Counted from the first letter of the stretch, positions 1 to 8,719 are shown. The stretch: 64,000 bases of DNA from Micromonospora halotolerans (GCF_032108445.1 NZ_CP134876.1:5642001-5706000), one strand, 5' to 3'. Numbers and translations are program-made. The notes: a model not told the origin generated them from the sequence alone.

Positions 1-468
1 GGCACGGTGGTGGTGCAGGAGGACATCTGCAACGGCTGCGGCTACTGCATCTCCGCCTGCCCGTACGGGGTGATCGACCAGCGCAAGGACGACGGCCGGG
101 CGTGGAAGTGCACGCTCTGCTACGACCGGCTGGGCGCCGGGAAGACGCCGGCCTGCGCGCAGGCCTGCCCCACCGAGTCGATCCAGTTCGGCCCCCTGGA
201 CGAGTTGCGGGAACGCGCCGCGCAGCGGGTCGCCAAGCTGCACGAGCACGGCGTGCCGGAGGCCCGCCTCTACGGCCACGACCCGACCGACGGCGTCGGC
301 GGGGACGGCGCGTTTTTCCTGCTCCTCGACGAGCCCGAGGTGTACGGCCTGCCGCCGGACCCGGTGGTCACCACCCGGGACCTGCCGAGGATGTGGAAGC
401 GCGCGGGGCTGGCCGCCCTGGCCATGGCGGCGGCGGCCGTCGCCGCGTTCGTCGGAGGTTCATCGTGA
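1..468 (+). CDS. Formate dehydrogenase-type 4Fe-4S (beta) subunit, 5' end outside window
   Basis: The frame is open from the first base, so this is the C-terminal part (about 155 residues) of a longer protein. It has a ferredoxin-type cluster motif CNGCGYCISACPYG and a second cysteine group (CTLC then CAQACP), as in electron-transfer subunits of formate dehydrogenases and related molybdopterin oxidoreductases. A single hydrophobic segment near the C-terminus (AALAMAAAAVAAFVGG) would anchor it to the membrane, as in FdnH-like subunits. The next gene, an NrfD-like anchor, starts inside its stop codon. The neighbouring tRNA-Sec/selA/selB genes make it likely, but unproven here, that the catalytic subunit upstream of the window is a selenoprotein. 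Confidence 0.85.
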   Translation, partial: GTVVVQEDICNGCGYCISACPYGVIDQRKDDGRAWKCTLCYDRLGAGKTPACAQACPTESIQFGPLDELRERAAQRVAKLHEHGVPEARLYGHDPTDGVGGDGAFFLLLDEPEVYGLPPDPVVTTRDLPRMWKRAGLAALAMAAAAVAAFVGGSS

Positions 469-1709
469 GTCCGGAGCGCCCCGCCGTCGGTGCCCTGTTC
501 CGCCGCTTCCGCGAGCGGCTCGCCGCCCAGGGGCCGGTCCGCCCGGGCGAGCCGGGTGGCCACGCGCCGAAGACGGGTGCGAACGGGAGCCGGGCGACCG
601 GCACCGGGGCCGGCGTGGCGCGCACCGACACGGCGGCCGCCGGCGCCCGGCTGGCGCCCCAGCCACCCCGGGACGTCCCGCCGACGGAACGCCGCCGGCG
701 CCGCCGCGGGGGCGGCGGCGGGGAGCAGCTCACCGTGCCGCCCGCCGAGTTCACGTCGTACTACGGGCGGCCGATCCTGAAGGCGCCCGTGTGGAAGTGG
801 GACGTCGCCGCGTACCTGTTCACCGGCGGGCTCGCGGCCGGGTCGTCACTGCTGGCCGCCGGTGGACAGCTCACCGACCGGCCCGCGCTGCGCCGGGCCG
901 GTCGGGTCACCTCCCTCGCGGCGGTCAGCGCCAGCGCGTACTTCCTCATCCACGACCTGGGCAGACCGGCCCGGTTCCACCACATGCTGCGGGTGGCGAA
1001 GCCGACCTCGCCGATGTCGATGGGCACCTGGATCCTCAGCGCCTTCGGCCCCGCGGCCGGTGTCGCGGCGGTCGCCGAGGCCGCGCGCTGGCTGCCGGAG
1101 CGGGGTGTGCTCGGACTCGGCCGGAGGCTGCTGCCGCCGGCCGGGAACGCCGCCGGGCTGGCCGCCGCGGTCACCGCCCCGGCCCTCGCCACTTACACCG
1201 GGGTGCTGCTCGCCGACACGGCGGTGCCGTCCTGGCACGAGGCGTACCCGGAACTGCCGGTCATCTTCGCGGGCAGCGCGCTGGCCAGCGGGGCCGGCGT
1301 CGGGCTGCTGGCCGCGCCCACCCGGCAGGCCGGGCCGGCGCGGCGTCTCGCGGTCGCCGGCGCGGCGCTGGAGCTGTGGGGCGGGCACCGGGTGGAGACC
1401 CGGCTGGGCCTGCTCAGCGAGCCCTACGCGACCGGCACCGCCGGGAAGCTGCTGCGTGCCGGGCGGGCGCTCACCGCCGCCGGGGTGCTCGGCGCGCTGG
1501 CGGGGCGCCGCAGCCGGGTGCTCTCCGGGCTGTCGGGCGGCGCGCTGCTCGCCGCGTCGGTCTGCACGCGGTTCGGCATCTTCCACGGCGGGGTCGCCTC
1601 GGCGCGGGACCCGAAGTACACCGTGGTGCCACAGCGGGACCGGGCCCGGCGACGGGAGAGCCCGGGAACAGACATCAACGGGCCGGGCGCCGGCCCGAAC
1701 GGGGGATAG
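465..1709 (+). CDS. NrfD/PsrC-like integral membrane subunit
   Basis: The GTG start overlaps the stop of the iron-sulfur subunit (GTGA), giving 414 residues. The first ~90 residues are a Pro/Gly/Arg-rich, probably cytoplasmic extension. From the stretch EFTSYYGRPILKAPVWKW onward it has a series of hydrophobic helices typical of NrfD/polysulfide-reductase membrane subunits, including a conserved-looking HDLGRPARFHHMLRV loop. The family passes electrons between the quinone pool and a periplasmic iron-sulfur partner. With the preceding gene it probably forms the membrane part of a formate dehydrogenase. The long low-complexity N-terminus is unusual, and its start is supported mainly by the overlap. 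Confidence 0.85.
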   Translation: MSPERPAVGALFRRFRERLAAQGPVRPGEPGGHAPKTGANGSRATGTGAGVARTDTAAAGARLAPQPPRDVPPTERRRRRRGGGGGEQLTVPPAEFTSYYGRPILKAPVWKWDVAAYLFTGGLAAGSSLLAAGGQLTDRPALRRAGRVTSLAAVSASAYFLIHDLGRPARFHHMLRVAKPTSPMSMGTWILSAFGPAAGVAAVAEAARWLPERGVLGLGRRLLPPAGNAAGLAAAVTAPALATYTGVLLADTAVPSWHEAYPELPVIFAGSALASGAGVGLLAAPTRQAGPARRLAVAGAALELWGGHRVETRLGLLSEPYATGTAGKLLRAGRALTAAGVLGALAGRRSRVLSGLSGGALLAASVCTRFGIFHGGVASARDPKYTVVPQRDRARRRESPGTDINGPGAGPNGG

Positions 1710-1753
1710 GCAGGACAGGCGCCGGCCCATGAGCCGATACGGGGGTACCGCTC

Positions 1754-3043
1754 ATGGCCACAACAGCCGCGCATTCGCGGGGGGATCGACCACCGACACG
1801 AGGCCGCTGGGGTCTCGTCGTCGCCGCCGTGCTCGTCCAGCTCGCGCTGGGCGCCGTGTACGCCTGGAGCGTGTTCAACAAGCCGCTCCAGGCCGAGTTC
1901 GGGTGGAGCAAGGCCGAGGTGGTGCTGCCGTTCGAGGTGGCGATCGGGACCATCTTCATCGGCAGCCTGGTGGGCGGGCGCATCCAGGACCGGCGGGGGC
2001 CACGGCCCGTGGCGCTGGGCGGCGGGATCCTCTACGCCGTCGGGACCATGCTCGCGTCGCTGGTGTCGTCGAGCGACCAGCTGTGGCTCCTGCTGCTCAC
2101 CTACGGCGTGCTGGGCGGCATCGGGCTCGGTGCCGCGTACATCACGCCGATCGCCATGCTCAGCAAGTGGTTCCCGGACCGGCGCGGGCTGATCACCGGG
2201 ATCGCCGTGGCCGGCTTCGGGTTCGGTGCGGTCATCACCGCGCCGGTGGCGAAGGCGCTGCTGAACGGCACCGACCACAAGACCAGCGTCTTCCTGCCGC
2301 TGGGCATCGCCTACCTGGTCGCGGTGCTGCTGGGGGCGTCCTTCTTCCGCGATCCGCCGGCCGGCTACCAGGTGCCGGGTTTCACCCCGGCGGTCGGTGG
2401 CCGGGCCGTCGCCGGCACCCGGGTGTACACCTTCGGCGAGGCCCTGCGCACCCGGCAGTGGTACCTGCTCACGCTGATCCTCACGCTCAACGTGACCTGC
2501 GGGATCGCGCTGATCTCCCAGGCGGCGGACGCCGCGCAGGCGGTTGCCGGGGTCGGCGCCGCGACCGCCGCCGGCCTGGTCGGCGTCCTGGGCCTGTTCA
2601 ACGGTGGCGGGCGGGTGGCCTGGGCGTGGCTGTCCGACCGGATCGGCCGGATGACGGCGTTCATCGGCATGCTCGCGTTGCAGGGCGTCTGCTTCCTGAT
2701 CCTGCCGCACGCCTCCGCGTTCTGGCTGTTCGCCGTCCTCGCCGCCCTGGTCTACCTCGCCTACGGCGGCGGCTTCGGCACCATGCCGGCGACCGCCGCC
2801 GACTACTTCGGGACGCCGAACGCCGGCGCCATCTACGGGGCGATGATCGTGGCGTGGAGCATCGGGGGAGTGGTGGGTCCGCTGCTCACGTCGCTGCTGT
2901 ACGAGGCCAGCGGCAAGAGCTACACCCTGCCCTTCACGGTGATCGGCATCCTCGCCTTCGTGGCGCTGGTGCTTCCGCCCATCACCCGCCTGCCCACCAC
3001 TCCCGGCAAGCCACGACCCCACTTCCAGACGCCGGGGCCCTGA
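1754..3043 (+). CDS. MFS transporter, oxalate/formate antiporter (OFA) type
   Basis: 429 residues with about 12 hydrophobic helices. The start AVYAWSVFNKPLQ, the GGRIQDRRGPRPVALGGG loop and the KWFPDRRGL motif are typical of the OFA family, which exchanges oxalate, formate or related carboxylates. Its position directly after formate-dehydrogenase-type genes suggests formate or a related acid as substrate; this is inferred from context. It lacks the small partner protein that follows the second OFA carrier at 57646-59064. The ATG has only a weak ribosome-binding site. Confidence 0.85.
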   Translation: MATTAAHSRGDRPPTRGRWGLVVAAVLVQLALGAVYAWSVFNKPLQAEFGWSKAEVVLPFEVAIGTIFIGSLVGGRIQDRRGPRPVALGGGILYAVGTMLASLVSSSDQLWLLLLTYGVLGGIGLGAAYITPIAMLSKWFPDRRGLITGIAVAGFGFGAVITAPVAKALLNGTDHKTSVFLPLGIAYLVAVLLGASFFRDPPAGYQVPGFTPAVGGRAVAGTRVYTFGEALRTRQWYLLTLILTLNVTCGIALISQAADAAQAVAGVGAATAAGLVGVLGLFNGGGRVAWAWLSDRIGRMTAFIGMLALQGVCFLILPHASAFWLFAVLAALVYLAYGGGFGTMPATAADYFGTPNAGAIYGAMIVAWSIGGVVGPLLTSLLYEASGKSYTLPFTVIGILAFVALVLPPITRLPTTPGKPRPHFQTPGP

Positions 3044-3103
3044 TCCGGTGCGCTTCCCGCCCTCGCCGGGCGTCCGGAGATCGCATGTGGTTAGGTGCTG
3101 GGT

Positions 3104-3199
3104 GGAGGCGTTCAGGCGGCTGGTGCCCCTCCCGGTCTTCAAAACCGGAGTGGTCCGGGACCCGGGCCAGGCGGGTTCGATTCCCGTCCGTCTCCGCCA
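3104..3199 (+). tRNA. selC: Selenocysteine tRNA (tRNA-Sec, anticodon TCA)
   Basis: 96 nt including an encoded CCA. The acceptor strand GGAGGCG (3104-3110) pairs with CGTCTCC (3189-3195), followed by G and CCA. The anticodon arm is CCGGT / ACCGG around the loop CTTCAAA, with anticodon TCA at 3139-3141, as in bacterial tRNA-Sec. The extended variable arm (TGGTCCGGGACCCGGGCCA) and the T arm GCGGG-TTCGATT-CCCGT fit the long tRNA-Sec form. selA starts 22 nt after the CCA end. It lets selenocysteine be inserted at UGA codons, probably in the adjacent formate dehydrogenase. Confidence 0.95.
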
Positions 3200-3220
3200 A
3201 GCTGTCCCCTGGGAGACCCG

Positions 3221-4513
3221 ATGCGTGACGTCGACCCGCGGCGGCGGGTGCCGCGCACCGACGCGCTGCTCGCCGACCCGGCGCTGGCCGCCGCGGCCGG
3301 CACGCTCGGCCGCGACCGGGTCAAGGCCGCGATCGTGCGGGCGCAGCGGCGCGCCCGCGCGGGCGAGCTCGCCCCCGAGCAGGTACGCGACGCCGCGCTG
3401 GCCGACCTGCCCGCGCCGACCCCCCGGGCGGTGCTCAACGCCACGGGCGTCGTGCTGCACACCAACCTGGGTCGGGCCCCGCTGGCGGCCGCCGCCGTCG
3501 ACGCCCTGGTGGCCGCCGCCGGGCACACCGACGTGGAGCTGGACCTGCGCACCGGGCGGCGGGCCCGGCGCGGCCGGGAGGCGCTCGAGGCGCTCGCCGC
3601 CGCCGTGCCCGACGCGGCGGCCGTGCACGTGGTCAACAACGGCGCGGCCGCCCTGGTGCTGGCCGCCACCGCCCTCGCCGCGGACCGGGAGATCGTGGTC
3701 AGCCGCGGTGAACTCGTCGAGATCGGCGACGGGTTCCGCCTGCCCGACCTGCTGGAGAGCACCGGCGCCCGGCTGCGCGAGGTGGGCACCACCAACCGCA
3801 CCGGCCTCGGGGACTACGCCGCGGCCGTCGGCCCGCGTACCGGGTTCGTGCTCAAGGTGCACCCGTCGAACTTCCGGGTCACCGGCTTCACCTCGGCCGT
3901 GCCGGTCGCCGAGCTGGCCACCCTCGGCGTGCCGGTGGTCGCCGACATCGGCTCCGGGCTGCTCGCCCCCGACCCGCTGCTGCCCGACGAGCCGGACGCC
4001 GCGACCACCCTGCGCGCCGGCGCGCACCTGGTCACGGCCAGCGGCGACAAGCTGCTCGGCGGACCGCAGGCCGGGCTGCTGCTCGGCGCGGCGGACCTGG
4101 TCGAGCGGCTGCGCCGGCACCCCCTCGCCCGGGCGCTGCGGGTCGACAAGCTGACCCTGGCCGCGCTCGCCGCGACCCTGCACGCGCCGACCAACCCGAC
4201 CCGGGAGGCGCTGCACGCGGAGCCGGGCGCGCTGCGCGCCCGCACCGAGCGGCTCCGCGACCGGCTCGGCGAGGACGGCTGCAAGGCCGAGGTGGTGCCC
4301 AGCGTGGCGGTGGTGGGTGGCGGCGGCGCCCCCGGGGTCGACCTCGACTCGTGGGCGTTGAGCCTGCCCGAGCGGTACGCCGAGCCGCTGCGCACCGGCG
4401 CGCCGCCGATCCTCGGCCGGGTGCTGCACGGCCGGCTGCTGCTCGACCTGCGCTGCGTGCCCGCCGCCGCGGACCCGGACGTGCGGGCGGCGATCCTGCG
4501 GGTCGGGGCCTGA
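3221..4513 (+). CDS. selA: L-seryl-tRNA(Sec) selenium transferase SelA
   Basis: 430 residues from an ATG preceded by GGGAG. SelA is a PLP enzyme that converts seryl-tRNA(Sec) to selenocysteyl-tRNA(Sec) using selenophosphate. Visible family features are the N-terminal helical region, LNATGVVLHTNLGRAPL, VNNGAAALVLA, and the PLP-lysine motif SGDKLLGGPQAG with the lysine near residue 277. The gene follows tRNA-Sec and ends just before selB, so the three form a transcription unit. selD, which makes selenophosphate, is not in the window. Confidence 0.95.
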   Translation: MRDVDPRRRVPRTDALLADPALAAAAGTLGRDRVKAAIVRAQRRARAGELAPEQVRDAALADLPAPTPRAVLNATGVVLHTNLGRAPLAAAAVDALVAAAGHTDVELDLRTGRRARRGREALEALAAAVPDAAAVHVVNNGAAALVLAATALAADREIVVSRGELVEIGDGFRLPDLLESTGARLREVGTTNRTGLGDYAAAVGPRTGFVLKVHPSNFRVTGFTSAVPVAELATLGVPVVADIGSGLLAPDPLLPDEPDAATTLRAGAHLVTASGDKLLGGPQAGLLLGAADLVERLRRHPLARALRVDKLTLAALAATLHAPTNPTREALHAEPGALRARTERLRDRLGEDGCKAEVVPSVAVVGGGGAPGVDLDSWALSLPERYAEPLRTGAPPILGRVLHGRLLLDLRCVPAAADPDVRAAILRVGA

Positions 4514-4515
4514 CC

Positions 4516-6279
4516 GTGTGGGTGGTGGCCACCGCCGGGCACGTCGACCACGGCAAGTCCACGCTGGTCCGGGCGCTGACCGGGATGGAACCCGACCGGT
4601 GGGCGGAGGAACGCCGCCGGGGCATGACCATCGACCTCGGCTTCGCCTGGACCACCCTGCCCTCCGGCGGCACCGTGGCGTTCGTCGACGTGCCCGGGCA
4701 CGAGCGGTTCGTGCCGAACATGCTGGCCGGCGTCGGGCCGGTCCCGGCCGCGCTGGTCGTGGTGGGCGCCGACGAGGGCTGGATGCCGCAGTCCGCCGAG
4801 CACCTGGCCGCGCTGGACGCGCTCGGGGTGTCGTACGGGCTGCTGGCGGTGACCCGCGCCGACCTGGCCGACCCCGGCCCGGCGCTGGCCCGCGCCCGCG
4901 CCGAGATCGCCGCGACCTCGCTCGGCGAGGTGGAGGCCGTGCCGGTCAGCGGGGTCACCGGGGCCGGCCTGCCCGAGTTGCGGGCCGCGCTGGACCGGCT
5001 GGCCGCCCGGCTGCCCGACCCGGCCCGCGACGCCTCGGTCCGGCTGTGGGTGGACCGCTCGTTCACCGTCCGCGGCAGCGGCACGGTGGTCACCGGCACC
5101 CTCGGCGGCGGCCGGCTGCGCGTCGGCGACACGCTCGAACTCGCCGCCACCGGGGAACCGGTCCGGGTCCGCGGCCTGCACGCGCTGAACACCGCCCACG
5201 CCCAGGTCGACGCGGTGGCCCGGGTGGCCGTGAACCTGCGCGGGCTGTCCCGCGACCGGGTGGCCCGCGGCGACGCCCTGCTCAGTCCCGGCCGGTTCCG
5301 GGCCACCGACCTGCTCGACGTGCGGCTCGCCGGCGATCCGGCGGCCGACCTGCCGCCCACCCTCACCCTGCACGTGGGCTCGGCCGCCGTGCCGGCCCGG
5401 GTCCGCCCGCTCGGCCCGGACACGGTCCGGCTCCGGTTGGACCGCCCGTTGCCGCTGCTGATCGGCGACCGGGCGCTGCTGCGCGACCCGGGCCGGCACC
5501 ACGTGAGCGGCGGGGTGACCGTGCTGGACGTGGACCCGCCGCCGCTGCGCCGCCGGGGCGCCGCCGCCGCCCGGGCCACCGTGCTGGCCGGGTTGGACGG
5601 CCGGCCCGACCTGGCCGGCGAGCTGCGGCGGCGACGCCTGGTCCGCGCCGGTGACCTGACCCGGATGGGCGTGCCCGCCGACGCCGCCCCGGTCGCCGGG
5701 GACTGGCTGGCCGACCTGGACCACTGGCGGGACCTGGGCCGCCGGCTGGCCGAGGAGGTCGCCCGGTACGCCCGCGAGCAGCCCCTGGCGGCCGGCGTGC
5801 CGGTCGACGTGCTCCGGCACCGGCTGGACCTGCCGGACCGGGCGCTCGTGGAGGCGCTGCTGCGCCCGCCGCTGCGGCTGCGGGGCGGCCGGGTCACCGC
5901 CACCTCCGGCGACGCGCTGCCGGAACCGGTGGCCCGGGCGGTGGCCCGGGTCCGCGCCGAGTACGGCGACCGCCCGTTCCAGGCGCCCGAGGCGCACCGC
6001 CTGGCCGATCTCGGCCTCGGCCCCCGCGAGATCGGGGCGGCGGTGCGTGCGGGCGCCCTGCTCCGGCTCGCCGACAACGTGGTGCTGCTGCCCGGCGCCC
6101 TGGACGACGCGGTGCGGGTGCTCGCCGGGCTGCCGCAGCCGTTCACGCTCAGCGCCGCCCGGCAGGCGCTGGACACCACCCGCCGCGTGGCGGTGCCGCT
6201 GCTGGAACTGCTCGACCGGCGGGGCGCCACGCGGCGGCTGCCCGACGACGCCCGCGAGGTGGTCCACCCGGGCGGGTGA
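4516..6279 (+). CDS. selB: Selenocysteine-specific elongation factor SelB
   Basis: GTG start two bases after the selA stop; 587 residues. The GTPase domain begins at once with GHVDHGKST (P-loop, residues 7-15), followed by DVPGHERFVPNML (switch II) and EF-Tu-like domains II/III (for example VRGSGTVVTGTL). The C-terminal ~200 residues are helical and match the position of the winged-helix repeats that bind the SECIS RNA. SelB delivers Sec-tRNA(Sec) to the ribosome at UGA. The usual NKxD guanine-specificity motif reads TRAD (around LLAVTRADLAD), a variant worth noting. The frame is intact. Confidence 0.93.
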   Translation: MWVVATAGHVDHGKSTLVRALTGMEPDRWAEERRRGMTIDLGFAWTTLPSGGTVAFVDVPGHERFVPNMLAGVGPVPAALVVVGADEGWMPQSAEHLAALDALGVSYGLLAVTRADLADPGPALARARAEIAATSLGEVEAVPVSGVTGAGLPELRAALDRLAARLPDPARDASVRLWVDRSFTVRGSGTVVTGTLGGGRLRVGDTLELAATGEPVRVRGLHALNTAHAQVDAVARVAVNLRGLSRDRVARGDALLSPGRFRATDLLDVRLAGDPAADLPPTLTLHVGSAAVPARVRPLGPDTVRLRLDRPLPLLIGDRALLRDPGRHHVSGGVTVLDVDPPPLRRRGAAAARATVLAGLDGRPDLAGELRRRRLVRAGDLTRMGVPADAAPVAGDWLADLDHWRDLGRRLAEEVARYAREQPLAAGVPVDVLRHRLDLPDRALVEALLRPPLRLRGGRVTATSGDALPEPVARAVARVRAEYGDRPFQAPEAHRLADLGLGPREIGAAVRAGALLRLADNVVLLPGALDDAVRVLAGLPQPFTLSAARQALDTTRRVAVPLLELLDRRGATRRLPDDAREVVHPGG

Positions 6280-6324
6280 GCCAAGCGGCACCGGCGGCCC
6301 CACCCGGTCACCTACCGTGACGCC

Positions 6325-6522
6325 ATGGACCCCTCCGCGGTCTGGCGGGACAGGAACCACCGGTGGCGCATCGAGGCGTACCGGGCACCGGACCTACGGT
6401 TCGCCATCTTCGCCACGAACGGCACCACCGAGTCGGCGCCGCTGTGGCTGTTCGGGATGGGCGCGCTGGCCCGGTGGCTCATGACCCACGCGATCTCCCT
6501 GGACGACCTGGAGACCGACTGA
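6325..6522 (+). CDS. Small conserved-looking hypothetical protein
   Basis: 65 residues of unknown function, aromatic and charged at the N-terminus (VWRDRNHRWRIEAYR), with no membrane segment or known motif. A TACCGT hexamer at 6313-6318 lies six bases before the ATG, so it probably has a leaderless transcript. Its stop overlaps the ATG of the CorC-like gene (ATGA-type coupling). These two points, plus normal codon-position GC bias, argue that it is a real gene. Confidence 0.65.
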   Translation: MDPSAVWRDRNHRWRIEAYRAPDLRFAIFATNGTTESAPLWLFGMGALARWLMTHAISLDDLETD

Positions 6523-7799
6523 TGGCCGGCCAGCTTGTCCTGGTGCTGGTCCTGGTGCTGGTCAACGCGGCGCTGTCCGGCAGCGAGATGGCCATCGTGA
6601 CGCTGCGCGAGGCGCAGCTGCGACGGCTGGGCCGGACCGGGCGCAGCGGGGCGCGGCTGACCCGGCTGGCCCGGGAGCCGAACCGCTACCTGGCCACCAT
6701 CCAGCTGGGCATCACCCTGGCCGGGTTCCTCGCCTCGGCGGCCGCCGCGGTGTCCCTGGCGGAGCCGCTGGTCGGCCCGCTGGGCTTTCTGGGCCGGGCC
6801 GCCAGCCCGGTGGCCGTGGTGCTGGTGACGGTGGCGCTGACCTTCGTGACGCTGGTCGTCGGCGAGCTGGCCCCGAAGCGGCTGGCCATGCAGTCGGCGG
6901 AACGCTGGGCGCTGCTCAGCGCCGCGCCGCTGGACCTGCTCGCCCGGCTGTCCCGCCCGGCGGTGTGGCTGCTCAGCCGGGCCACCGACCTGCTGGTCCG
7001 GCTGGCCGGCGGCGATCCCCGGGCGAACCGGCAGGAGGTGACCGAGGAGGAGCTGCGGGAGATGCTGGTCAGCCAGCGCGGGCTCTCCGCGCAGCAGCGG
7101 GAGATCCTGTCCGGGGCGTTCGACATCGCCGGCCGTACCCTGCGGGAGATCCTGGTGCCGCGCCGGGAGGTCACCATGCTGCCGGTGGATCTGTCGGCCG
7201 CCGAGGCCATGCGCCGGCTGGCCGCCACCGGCCGGTCCCGCGCGCCGGTGACCGGTCCCGGCGGGCTGGACGACGTGCGCGGGGTGGTGCACATCCGTGA
7301 CCTGGTCGACGCCGACGGGGCGGGGGTCGGGCAGCGCGCCCGGCCGCCGGTGCTGCTGCCCGGCACGCTGCCGGTCGCCGACGCCATGCGGCAGCTGCGC
7401 CAGCGCCGCGAGCAGCTCGCCCTGGTCATCGACGAGTTCGGCGGGGTCGACGGCCTGGTCACGATGGAGGACCTGCTCGAGGAGGTGGTCGGCGAGCTGT
7501 ACGACGAGACCGACCGGGACGTGCACCAGGCGGTCCGGGAGCCCGACGGCGCGCTGCTGCTTCCCGGCGACTTCCCGCTGCACGACCTGCCCGACGCCGG
7601 CGTGCAGGTGACCTTTCCGCTGACGCGGGAGTACACCACCGTCGCCGGGCTGGTCCTGGCCGGGCTGGGCCACCTGCCCACCGGGCCGGGGGAGCGGATC
7701 CGGCTGCCGGGCCTCACCGTCGAGGTGGTCGAGGTGTCCGACCGGACGATCCGCCGGGTGCGCCTGCGCGGCCCGGCCGCCGGCTGCCGGGCCGAATGA
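6522..7799 (+). CDS. CorC/HlyC family membrane protein (CNNM-CBS domains)
   Basis: 425 residues. Three to four hydrophobic helices in the first ~150 residues form the CNNM (DUF21) transmembrane domain, with GSEMAIV and a conserved-looking GELAPKRLA. A pair of CBS domains (about 195-325, including LALVIDEFGGVDGLVTMEDLLEE) and a CorC/HlyC C-terminal domain follow. The family is linked to magnesium/cobalt efflux or ion tolerance and is often mislabelled haemolysin. The start codon overlaps the stop of the 65-residue gene. The N-terminal VLVLVLVLV is encoded by an exact 12-base tandem repeat. Confidence 0.9.
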   Translation: MAGQLVLVLVLVLVNAALSGSEMAIVTLREAQLRRLGRTGRSGARLTRLAREPNRYLATIQLGITLAGFLASAAAAVSLAEPLVGPLGFLGRAASPVAVVLVTVALTFVTLVVGELAPKRLAMQSAERWALLSAAPLDLLARLSRPAVWLLSRATDLLVRLAGGDPRANRQEVTEEELREMLVSQRGLSAQQREILSGAFDIAGRTLREILVPRREVTMLPVDLSAAEAMRRLAATGRSRAPVTGPGGLDDVRGVVHIRDLVDADGAGVGQRARPPVLLPGTLPVADAMRQLRQRREQLALVIDEFGGVDGLVTMEDLLEEVVGELYDETDRDVHQAVREPDGALLLPGDFPLHDLPDAGVQVTFPLTREYTTVAGLVLAGLGHLPTGPGERIRLPGLTVEVVEVSDRTIRRVRLRGPAAGCRAE

Positions 7800-7867
7800 C
7801 CCCCGACCGGGGGACAGGCACGCCAAACCGGTCTTCCGTGGCGCCGGAGCGCCGTACCGTCCGGAAC

Positions 7868-8053
7868 GTGAAGGACCGAGGACTGCGGACGTTCATCACC
7901 GTGCTGGCCGGACTGGCCGTGATCTACTTCGGCGCCACCGGGCACCGCAGCAGCGGTGAGGAGGGCGGGGGCATCTCCGGCGGCGTGGTGCTGCTGGCCC
8001 TGCTCGCCTCGGCGCTCGCGTGGAACCTGACCAAACCGGGCCCGGCCAAGTGA
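7868..8053 (+). CDS. Small membrane protein, unknown function
   Basis: 61 residues from GTG. TACCGT at 7855-7860 is seven bases upstream and there is no Shine-Dalgarno sequence, so the leaderless start at 7868 is preferred over an ATG at 7796. Two hydrophobic segments (TFITVLAGLAVIYFGATG and GVVLLALLASALAWNL) are separated by a short polar Gly/Ser/Glu loop, giving a two-helix membrane hairpin. No family recognised. Confidence 0.65.
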   Translation: MKDRGLRTFITVLAGLAVIYFGATGHRSSGEEGGGISGGVVLLALLASALAWNLTKPGPAK

Positions 8054-8065
8054 CGCGCGGCCGGC

Positions 8066-8719
8066 TCAGCGGGCCGCCGCGGTCCGGCTGATCTCGCCGG
8101 CCGACTCCTCGCCGAGCGCCACCCGCACCAGCGCCGACGCCAGTCGCCCGAAGTCGGCCTCGCCGACCAGCCCGGCCAGGCCGCCGGGGTTCGCCGGCAG
8201 GCCCAGCCGGCGGGCGCCGGCCAGGGTCCGCCGGTCGGCGTACGGGCGCACGTCCGGCCACACCGCCTGTGCCTCGCGGAGGAAGATGTCCGCCCCGGTC
8301 GGGCCGATGCCGGGGAACTCGGTGAGCAGCCGGCGCAGCGCGGTCCGGTCGCCGTCGGCCTCCTTGTGCATCCGGCGCAGGTCCCCGTGCCACCGGTCCA
8401 GGCAGAGGCGGGCCCCGGTGCCGAGCATGGTGGCGGTCCGCTCGTCGTAACGCCGGTAGTGGCCCCGGCCGAGCGCGTCGACGCGGTCCTGCCAGCTCGC
8501 CGCCTCCATGGCCTGAGGGGTGCGGCAGCCGGCGGCGAAGAGTTCCCGCGCCGCGGCGATCGCCACGCACGCCCGGATCCGGGTGCTCAGCAGCGTGGTG
8601 AGCACCAGCAGCTGGTAGAGCGGGCCGGGCCGGTCGGCGAGCGCGATCCCGGCCTCCTCCGCGTAGGTCCGGGACTGCCGGTCCAGCAGCGCCCGCGCCA
8701 CGTTCCGATCGTCTGGCAT
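8066..8719 (-). CDS. HhH-GPD type DNA glycosylase (endonuclease III-like)
   Basis: 217 residues. The helix-hairpin-helix motif FPGIGPTGADIF and the downstream catalytic-type aspartate in RPYADRRTL fit the HhH-GPD base-excision repair superfamily. Endonuclease III has a catalytic lysine in its hairpin (GVGRKTA); here the position is threonine (GIGPTGA), so a monofunctional glycosylase rather than an AP lyase is expected. No C-terminal four-cysteine iron-sulfur motif is present. The start is the ATG that has GAGGG just upstream. Substrate unknown. Confidence 0.8.
   Translation of the reverse strand: MPDDRNVARALLDRQSRTYAEEAGIALADRPGPLYQLLVLTTLLSTRIRACVAIAAARELFAAGCRTPQAMEAASWQDRVDALGRGHYRRYDERTATMLGTGARLCLDRWHGDLRRMHKEADGDRTALRRLLTEFPGIGPTGADIFLREAQAVWPDVRPYADRRTLAGARRLGLPANPGGLAGLVGEADFGRLASALVRVALGEESAGEISRTAAAR

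Noticed and set aside
1424..4429. Very long minus-strand open frame opposite the NrfD, OFA and selA genes
   Set aside because: Low-complexity Arg/Gly/Ala/Pro-rich translation with no motif, lying opposite well-supported genes including tRNA-Sec; a result of high GC.
3814..6360. Long minus-strand frame opposite selA/selB
   Set aside because: Repetitive Gly/Gln/Arg/Val translation without domains; selA and selB motifs are on the other strand.
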